18,261 nt of DNA from an uncultured Oscillospiraceae bacterium (GTDB lineage Bacteria > Bacillota > Clostridia > Oscillospirales > Oscillospiraceae): NCBI GenBank assembly GCA_934589665.1, contig CAKTOJ010000028.1, positions 1 through 18,261 of the forward strand. The letters are read 5' to 3'. This document shows, piece by piece, positions 13,458 to 18,261 of the stretch; the first letter of the stretch is position 1, and each line of letters starts with the position of its first letter. The translations under genes and the position numbers were made by a program. The notes beneath the pieces were generated by a model. It saw only the letters and a program-made list of their open reading frames with translations, was not told the DNA's origin and searched no databases.

Positions 13458-14681
13458 ATGCGAAAGAAACCGGAACTGCTCGCACCTGCGGGCGATATGG
13501 AAAAGCTGAGAATGGCCGTGCTCTACGGTGCGGACGCGGTGTATCTTGCGGGCACGAGCTTCGGGATGCGCTCGTTTGCGGGCAACTTTACCCCCGAGGA
13601 GCTGCCGCAGGCCGTGCGCTTTGCGCATGACAACGGCGTGCGTGTTCACGTCACGGTGAATACCATGCCGCGCAACGACGAGGTGGCGCGGCTGCCCGAG
13701 CATCTGGAGCGGCTCAACGATCTTGGCGTTGACGCGCTGATCCTTGCCGACCTCGGCGCGTTTACGCTGGCGGGGAAGTACGCGCCGCACTGCGAGCGTC
13801 ATGTCTCTACGCAGCAGTCGATCGCAAACTATGAGTGCGCAAAAGCGTGGTACGATTTAGGTGCGAAGCGCGTGGTGCTGGCAAGGGAAGTATCTTTACA
13901 GGAAATCCGCGAGATGCGGGAGAAAATTCCGGCCGGATTGGAGATTGAGACCTTCTGTCACGGCGCGATGTGCGTGAGCTATTCGGGGCGCTGCCTGCTC
14001 TCAAATTACATGACGGGGCGCGACTCCAACCGCGGCGCATGCGCCCAGCCCTGCCGCTATCAGTACGCGCTGATGGAGGAGAAACGTCCGGGCGAGTATT
14101 TTCCGGTCTTCGAAGATGAAAAGGGTACTTACATTATGAACTCGCGCGATATGTGCATGATCGGGCATCTGGATGACATCATGGACGCGGGCATCGACTG
14201 CATCAAGATTGAGGGGCGCGCCAAGAGCGAATACTACGCCGCCATCGTCACGGGAGCTTACCGCCACGTGCTCGATGAGGTGGCGGCGGGGGAGACGCCC
14301 GATCCCGTCTGGCTCGACGAGGTCGAGCATGTCAGCCACCGGCACTATTCTACAGGCTTTTATTACGGACAGCCGGGGCAGTATTACGACAATTCCCGCT
14401 ATATCCGCGACTGGCAGGTCGTGGCCGTGGTGGAAAGCTGCGATGAGAACGGTATGGCCATGCTCAGCCTGCGCAACAAGTTCCGCGCGGGCGACACGGT
14501 GGAGGTCGTCGGTCCCGACTGCAAGCCATTTTCGATGTGCGTGCCGGAGATGCATGATGCGGAGGGCTTCACACTGCTCGAGCCGAAAAATCCGAGGATG
14601 CGTTTTACCATGCAGCTGCCGCGTCCGGTGCCCGCGATGAGCTTTGTGCGCCACGCGGTCAACCTGAGTGCAAAGGACTGA
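13458..14681 (+). CDS. trhP: U32 family tRNA U34 5-hydroxylation protein TrhP (YegQ/YrrO-like)
   Basis: This 407-residue protein starts at the ATG at 13458, after GAGAGG; the frame extends upstream through the hairpin but that part has no support. The start KPELLAPAGDMEKL and the block ETFCHGAMCVSYSGRCLLSNY with GACAQPCRY are signatures of the U32 family, whose cysteines (C167, C172, C179, C195, C199, C233) include Fe-S cluster ligands. Once called collagenase-like peptidases, YegQ and YrrN/YrrO-type members make 5-hydroxyuridine at tRNA position 34 using prephenate. This single gene at about 400 residues resembles YrrO. It follows mltG, as in Bacillus. Confidence 0.87.
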   Translation: MRKKPELLAPAGDMEKLRMAVLYGADAVYLAGTSFGMRSFAGNFTPEELPQAVRFAHDNGVRVHVTVNTMPRNDEVARLPEHLERLNDLGVDALILADLGAFTLAGKYAPHCERHVSTQQSIANYECAKAWYDLGAKRVVLAREVSLQEIREMREKIPAGLEIETFCHGAMCVSYSGRCLLSNYMTGRDSNRGACAQPCRYQYALMEEKRPGEYFPVFEDEKGTYIMNSRDMCMIGHLDDIMDAGIDCIKIEGRAKSEYYAAIVTGAYRHVLDEVAAGETPDPVWLDEVEHVSHRHYSTGFYYGQPGQYYDNSRYIRDWQVVAVVESCDENGMAMLSLRNKFRAGDTVEVVGPDCKPFSMCVPEMHDAEGFTLLEPKNPRMRFTMQLPRPVPAMSFVRHAVNLSAKD

Positions 14682-14696
14682 TAGAATCATGAGTAG

Positions 14697-14733
14697 AAAA
14701 GCGTGCCGCGCGGAATTTGCGCGGCACGCTTTT
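14697..14733. terminator. Bidirectional terminator between trhP and the second EamA gene
   Basis: A perfect 11-bp stem (14701-14711 with 14719-14729) with a 7-base loop is flanked by AAAA and TTTT. It can end both convergent transcripts. Confidence 0.88.
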
Positions 14734-14757
14734 TCGTTTCAGCGCTTCAGAGAGAAA

Positions 14758-15711
14758 TCAGACCTTCTGTGCCCGCCATTGGGCGAGCAGGCCGGGTGCA
14801 ATGGCGATGCCGGAGCCGATAAGGAAGCAGATGATACCGAGAAGCATATTGCCGGTGATCTCCTCGTGCAGGAAGAGAAAGGCGAGCAGCGGCGCAATCA
14901 TCGGCTTGAGGAAGAAGATCAAAGAGGCTTCCTGCGCACTGGTTTTCTCCAGCGCTATCATATGGCAGACATAGCCCGCGGCGGAGTTTACCGCGCAGAT
15001 ATAGGCAAGCGAGGGCAGCGCCGAGAGCGGGATGTTGGAAAAGAGCGGAACATTGACGAAGATGTTCAGTCCGGCGGAGGCAAAGAAGCCGCCGACTGCT
15101 GCCGTGCGGCCGAGCAGAAGGATCAGCAGAAGCTCGACAGAGCCAAAGAGAAAGCTCAGGCAGGTCACGGCAATGCCGCCGAAGCGAGGCGTGCGCTTTT
15201 TGCCGATCACACTGTAGAATGAGAACATGAGCGCCGCCGCAATGGCCAGCAGGGCGCCGGTGGGATCGAGCGAGGCGTGAAGCGGATCGATGATGATGAA
15301 AACGGCGATCAGCTCAAGGATAAGGGCGGCGATGTGGTTGCGGTGGATCGTCTCCTTGAGCAGCAGCCAGGCGAGAACGGTCACGAAGACCGGATTGCAC
15401 GAGAAAATGACAGCGACGACAGAGGCCTTCGTGTAGGTCACGGCCATCTGGTAGAGTACCATGGAAAACGCCACACAAAGAAAGCCGGTCAGGGCGAAAT
15501 AGCCAAGGTCGGCGCGCGTGAGGACAGCGCCCTTTTTATGAATGGAGCGGACGGCAAAGGGGATGAGCAGGATGCCGCCGATGAGAAAGCGCAGGCAGGT
15601 GATCTGCATGGGGGCAAAAACACCGTGGACGGTTTTGAGCATAACCTCCATTGTGCTGAAAATAAAGGCACAGAGCACGATGTAGAGATAGCCGGAGCGG
15701 GAGCGTTCCAT
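14758..15711 (-). CDS. EamA/DMT-family membrane transporter (second copy)
   Basis: This 317-residue protein has ten predicted membrane helices in two EamA repeats. AGGAGG is 8 bases before the ATG at 15711. Family marks are IFSTMEVMLKTV early in helix 1, YTKASVVAVIFSCNPVFVTV around helices 3-4 and EKTSAQEASLIFFLKPMIAP in the second repeat. It is clearly different in sequence from the transporter at 9468-10388, so it is not a recent duplicate. Substrate unknown. It is transcribed alone and divergently from proC. Confidence 0.87.
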   Translation of the reverse strand: MERSRSGYLYIVLCAFIFSTMEVMLKTVHGVFAPMQITCLRFLIGGILLIPFAVRSIHKKGAVLTRADLGYFALTGFLCVAFSMVLYQMAVTYTKASVVAVIFSCNPVFVTVLAWLLLKETIHRNHIAALILELIAVFIIIDPLHASLDPTGALLAIAAALMFSFYSVIGKKRTPRFGGIAVTCLSFLFGSVELLLILLLGRTAAVGGFFASAGLNIFVNVPLFSNIPLSALPSLAYICAVNSAAGYVCHMIALEKTSAQEASLIFFLKPMIAPLLAFLFLHEEITGNMLLGIICFLIGSGIAIAPGLLAQWRAQKV

Positions 15712-15743
15712 AAGTAAATCCTCCTAATGATACACTGGCACAA

Positions 15744-15772
15744 AGTATATACCCTGAAACGGAAAGATGCAA
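15744..15772 (-). promoter_or_regulatory. Predicted sigma-A promoter for the second EamA gene
   Basis: On the minus strand, TTGCAT (15767-15772) and TATACT (15744-15749) are 17 bases apart, about 30 bases before the start codon. The -35 is weak. Confidence 0.5.
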
Positions 15773-15791
15773 GGACGGGCGCGGATTTTTG

Positions 15792-15820
15792 TTGACAGGG
15801 AGGGGAAAAGACGGTATAAC
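15792..15820 (+). promoter_or_regulatory. Sigma-A promoter of proC
   Basis: TTGACA (15792-15797) and TATAAC (15815-15820) are separated by 17 bases. The start site near 15827 gives a short leader of about 23 bases. Confidence 0.8.
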
Positions 15821-15849
15821 GAAGAAAACGATCGAAAGGCGGAAAAACG

Positions 15850-16680
15850 ATGACATATGGATTTATCGGCACCGGCAATATGGCCGGCGCACTGGTGCGT
15901 GCGGCGGTGAAATGCACGGCGGCGGAGGACATTCTGCTTGCGAACCGCACGCGGGAAAAGGCAGAGCGGCTCGCCGCGGAGCTCGGCTGCCGCGTGACAG
16001 ATAATGAAACGGCGGCGCGCACGGCGGATATGATATTTCTCGGCGTCAAGCCCCAGATGATGCCGCAGATGCTCGGGCAGCTCGCACCGGTGCTGCGTGC
16101 GCGCAGGGAGCGCTTTGTGCTCGTGAGCATGGCGGCGGGACTGAGCATCGCGCAGATTCAGAGCATGGCGGGCGGGGACTATCCTGTCATCCGCATCATG
16201 CCGAATTTGGCCGCATCGGTCGGCGAGGGAGTGATCTTCTACACTGCCAATGCCGCAGTCAGCGCGGAGGAAACGGAAGCGATGCTCGCGCTGTTTGCAA
16301 AGGCGGGACGCTGCTATCCGCTCGCCGAGGAGCTTTTCGGCGCGGGCTCGGCCATCGCGGGCTGCGGCGCGGCCTATGTTTCGCTTTTTGTCGAGGCACT
16401 GGCCGACGGCGGCGTATCCTGCGGCCTGCCGCGCGCGGTCGCCACAGAGTGCGCCGAGCAGATGCTCTTCGGTGCGGCGAAGCTGCTGCTTGAGGGCGGC
16501 GAGCATCCGGCGGTCGTGAAGGATAAGGTCTGCTCGCCCGGCGGAACGACCATCCAGGGTGTGCGTGCGCTCGAACGCGCGGGCTTCCGCTCTGCCGTGA
16601 TCGAGGCGGTGACGGCTGCGTATGAAAAGGATCGGGCACTCGGAAGTGCGCAGCGGGCGGAAAAAGACGTTGACAAATAA
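15850..16680 (+). CDS. proC: Pyrroline-5-carboxylate reductase
   Basis: This 276-residue protein catalyses the last step of proline synthesis, reducing pyrroline-5-carboxylate with NAD(P)H. The Rossmann motif is GFIGTGNM (4-11), the cofactor-loop motif is LGVKPQ (64-69), IMPN is at 116-119, and the family signature SPGGTTIQGVRALE begins at 229. Length is usual for the family. AAAGGCGG precedes the ATG. The last codons (GTT GAC AAA TAA) contain the -35 box of the following T-box promoter, and no terminator separates them, so read-through into the T-box leader is possible. Confidence 0.95.
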   Translation: MTYGFIGTGNMAGALVRAAVKCTAAEDILLANRTREKAERLAAELGCRVTDNETAARTADMIFLGVKPQMMPQMLGQLAPVLRARRERFVLVSMAAGLSIAQIQSMAGGDYPVIRIMPNLAASVGEGVIFYTANAAVSAEETEAMLALFAKAGRCYPLAEELFGAGSAIAGCGAAYVSLFVEALADGGVSCGLPRAVATECAEQMLFGAAKLLLEGGEHPAVVKDKVCSPGGTTIQGVRALERAGFRSAVIEAVTAAYEKDRALGSAQRAEKDVDK

Positions 16681-16697
16681 GCAAAAAAAGATATAAT
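16670..16697 (+). promoter_or_regulatory. Perfect-consensus promoter of the T-box leader
   Basis: TTGACA (16670-16675) and TATAAT (16692-16697) are separated by 16 bases; the -35 lies inside the 3' end of proC. Transcription should start near 16704. Confidence 0.85.
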
Positions 16698-16703
16698 AAG
16701 CCC

Positions 16704-16931
16704 ATGTGAAAACGCGATGAGAAAGTCAGCTCCGCAAACAGGCACACAGCGAGAGGGAAACGGTGCAAGCCCTTGGCCGACGGTGCGCAGCAGCCGCTTT
16801 TGAGCAGTCCGCGACGAGCGGAACGGTTCGTCCCCGTTACCAGATGACTAAGATGCTCCCTGAGTGGGAGATAATTAGGGTGGTACCGTGAAGCAAGGCT
16901 TCGCCCCTATATAAGGGGCGGAGCCTTTTTA
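16704..16931 (+). promoter_or_regulatory. Alanine T-box riboswitch (tRNA-Ala sensing leader)
   Basis: The T-box sequence AGGGTGGTACCGTG is at 16877-16890; its UGGU bulge can pair with an ACCA tRNA end. Stem I starts with a GATGA...TGAG kink-turn pattern (16716-16720 and 16801-16804) around an AAAG/CTTT helix (16722-16725 with 16797-16800). The internal loop above it offers GCC at 16793-16795 followed by a purine and the helix, the normal specifier position; an alternative in the loop, GCA at 16790, is also alanine. The terminator is a 14-bp stem (16895-16908 with 16914-16927, one G-T pair) followed by Ts. Its CCCCT arm (16904-16908) is shared with the antiterminator. Uncharged tRNA-Ala should allow read-through into the downstream operon ending in alaS. 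Confidence 0.88.
16895..16930 (+). terminator. Regulated terminator of the T-box leader
   Basis: The 14-bp stem with loop ATATA is followed by TTTTT. It competes with the antiterminator that forms when the T-box bulge binds uncharged tRNA. Confidence 0.88.
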
Positions 16932-16952
16932 TTCTGTCATTTGGCAAGAGAG

Positions 16953-17378
16953 GTGAGCGATATCAAACGGATCGGTCTGATGCTTGCGGCGGCGCTTATA
17001 TGCCTGCTGCTGGCCGCCTGCGGCGTGAAGGGCAAGGCTCTGCCGGAGGGAATGGATGAGGACACGGTGCTTTTAGCTGGGCTGGATGTGATGAATCAGC
17101 TTGCCGACGGCGAATATGACGAGGTTTATGACGCACTTCGCAGCGATGTGCGCGAGGCTACAACGCCAGATGCGATCGGGGAGCTGATGGAAACGGCGGC
17201 GGATGGGCTCGGCGAGCCGGGTGAGGTGACGGACTCCATGGTCACCGGTGTGACGGACACGGACGAGCCGCACGCCATTGCGGTTATCCGGCGGAAGTAC
17301 CACAGGAAGAGCATTTATTTCCGGATCGCCTTTGATCCGGAGATGCAGCTCATCGGTCTGGAAATCAAGAGGAAGTGA
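16953..17378 (+). CDS. Small lipoprotein with a DUF3887-like domain
   Basis: This protein has about 141 residues from the GTG at 16953. The start is uncertain: GTG overlaps the best ribosome binding sequence (AGAGAGGTGAG), while an in-frame ATC at 16962 sits at ideal distance from it and would begin with a classic KRIGLMLAAAL signal. In either case the lipobox LAAC (Cys23 from GTG) marks a lipoprotein on the outer face of the membrane. Residues about 35-140 (LDVMNQLADGEYDEVYDAL, then YFRIAFDPEMQLIGLEI) resemble DUF3887, a small fold found alone or before hydrolase domains. Function unknown. It is the first gene after the T-box and 4 bases before the CAT-like gene. Confidence 0.75.
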   Translation: MSDIKRIGLMLAAALICLLLAACGVKGKALPEGMDEDTVLLAGLDVMNQLADGEYDEVYDALRSDVREATTPDAIGELMETAADGLGEPGEVTDSMVTGVTDTDEPHAIAVIRRKYHRKSIYFRIAFDPEMQLIGLEIKRK

Positions 17379-17382
17379 AGCG

Positions 17383-18048
17383 ATGGGAAGAAAGATCGTT
17401 GATATGAGTGACGACCCGCGCAGCGGGCAGTTTACCTATTTCCGCACGATGCAGAATCCGTGGGCTGGCATCACCGTGCCGGTGGACATTACGGAGCTTC
17501 TTGCGGCGCTGAAGGCACGGGAAAAGCCGTTTTTTCTGAGCTTCCTTTATGCCGTCATGCGTGCGGCAAATGCCGTGCCGGAGCTGCGCCGCCGGCTCCT
17601 GCCGGACGGGCAGGTAGTGGAGTACGACCACTGCGACCCTTCTTATACGCTCATGAAGCCGGATGGCACAGGTGTGTATATCTATTGCTTGCTGGAGGAC
17701 GATCTGACGGACTACGAGCGATTTGTGGCGGTGGGTAAGCGCCGCCAGAAGGAGGTGCTCGAGCGCGGAACGCTGACCGAGGACGGCGATGTGCTGGCAA
17801 ATTTCTTCGTCTCCTGCCTGCCCTGGCTGCCCTACACCCAGATCCAACATCCCAGCGTCAGCCGGGACGACAGCAATCCCCGCTTCTCCTGGGGCAGGTT
17901 CACCGAAGAGAACGGAAAGGTGACGCTTCCGGTGTCCCTGTTCATCAACCACGCCCTGGCGGACGGCTGGCATGTGACCCAATTTTACCGGAACCTGGAC
18001 CGGGAGCTGGCGGAGCTGGCCCGGTATTTTCAATCGAAAGATCAATAA
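17383..18048 (+). CDS. Chloramphenicol acetyltransferase-like protein (CatA family)
   Basis: This 221-residue protein is about the length of CatA trimer subunits. The catalytic motif is NHALADGWH, with H190 as the general base and D194-G195; the residue before H190 is Asn where CAT enzymes usually have a second His. FVSCLPWLPYTQI (142-154) matches the conserved FVS..PW..FT block. The family transfers acetyl from acetyl-CoA to a hydroxyl, in resistant strains to chloramphenicol. Many chromosomal members in Clostridia have no shown drug activity. It lies between the lipoprotein gene (4-bp gap) and alaS (28-bp gap) in the T-box operon. Proline codons change from 7 CCG and no CCC before residue 147 to 4 CCC and 1 CCG after. 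Confidence 0.8.
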   Translation: MGRKIVDMSDDPRSGQFTYFRTMQNPWAGITVPVDITELLAALKAREKPFFLSFLYAVMRAANAVPELRRRLLPDGQVVEYDHCDPSYTLMKPDGTGVYIYCLLEDDLTDYERFVAVGKRRQKEVLERGTLTEDGDVLANFFVSCLPWLPYTQIQHPSVSRDDSNPRFSWGRFTEENGKVTLPVSLFINHALADGWHVTQFYRNLDRELAELARYFQSKDQ

Positions 18049-18076
18049 GTTTACATAATAAATGGAGGAAACAATC

Positions 18077-18261
18077 ATGTCTGAACCTAAGTATTACGGT
18101 CTCAATGAACTGCGGGAAATGTTCCTGCACTTCTTTGAGACAAAGGGCCATCTGCGCCTGCCCAGCTTTTCCCTGATCCCTCAAAACGACGCCAGCCTGC
18201 TGCTCATCAACTCCGGCATGGCGCCCATGAAGCCCTACTTCACCGGGGAGCAGGAGCCGCC
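18077..18261 (+). CDS. alaS: Alanyl-tRNA synthetase, N-terminal part (cut by window end)
   Basis: The first 61 codons are visible, starting at the ATG at 18077 with GGAGG 8 bases upstream. [17 protein letters not shown], then [20 protein letters not shown] and APMKPYF, are the very conserved start of the AlaRS class II catalytic domain, including motif 1. The enzyme charges tRNA-Ala. There is no leader of its own in the 28 bases before it, so its T-box control must come from the leader 1.1 kb upstream, through the lipoprotein and CAT-like genes, unless a promoter lies within them. Confidence 0.95.
   Translation, partial: MSEPKYYGLNELREMFLHFFETKGHLRLPSFSLIPQNDASLLLINSGMAPMKPYFTGEQEP

Noticed and set aside
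12144..13802. 552-codon open frame on the minus strand
   Set aside because: It is the antisense shadow of mltG and the start of trhP, both recognised proteins. GC-rich codons leave few stops on the other strand. The product shows no family features.
9468..15711. Two EamA transporters as a duplicated pair
   Set aside because: They lie on opposite strands 4.4 kb apart and differ throughout in sequence; they are separate members of a very large family.
18049..18076. A second T-box or promoter directly before alaS
   Set aside because: Only 28 bases separate the genes; they hold a ribosome binding site and nothing else.

Overview
The window reads as ordinary chromosomal sequence from a spore-forming, GC-rich Clostridia member, most likely an Oscillospiraceae/Ruminococcaceae-type gut Firmicute. 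The evidence is a complete spoIIAA-spoIIAB-sigF operon, strong AGGAGG ribosome binding sites, sigma-A type promoters (several TTGACA/TATAAT with 16-17 bp spacing), an alanine T-box leader, and GC-rich genes with Gram-positive style families (MltG, TagA, PcrA). The taxonomic call is an inference from gene content and style; no rRNA is present. No CRISPR array, insertion sequence, phage gene, tRNA or rRNA was seen.

Layout: 1-174 is the 3' end of valS with a terminator. 241-384 (-) encodes a 47-residue membrane protein, divergent from an aldo/keto reductase with an Fe-S tail (530-1558). A convergent NimA-like flavoprotein gene (1672-2142, -) follows. The sporulation operon spoIIAA-spoIIAB-sigF runs 2370-3838. 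Converging on it, and overlapping the end of sigF by 119 bp, is a minus-strand operon (5996 down to 3720). It encodes a 40-residue membrane protein, a radical SAM DNA-repair-type protein with a helix-hairpin-helix tail, and its usual DUF4130-type partner. The promoter of this operon is a perfect TTGACA-N17-TATAAT covered by three LexA-box-like sequences. It is divergent from a pcrA/uvrD helicase gene (6178-8649).

Next come a HAD hydrolase (-), an EamA transporter, a tagA-tmk pair with overlapping stop/start, a 45-residue cysteine-rich membrane peptide (-), and mltG followed by the U32 tRNA-hydroxylation gene trhP, which echoes the yrrL...yrrO neighbourhood of Bacillus. A second EamA transporter (-) is divergent from proC. 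Immediately after proC is an alanine-type T-box leader. It reads into a DUF3887-like lipoprotein gene, a chloramphenicol-acetyltransferase-like gene, and alaS, which is cut by the window edge.

The most interesting element is the probable SOS-controlled operon at 3720-5996. A LexA-type promoter drives a tiny membrane protein together with an uncharacterised radical SAM/DUF4130 DNA-repair pair, next to the repair helicase. Three short genes (47, 45 and 40 codons) that gene callers easily miss all have good ribosome binding sites. The alanine T-box that puts a lipoprotein and a CAT homologue under the control of tRNA-Ala charging is also worth a look.
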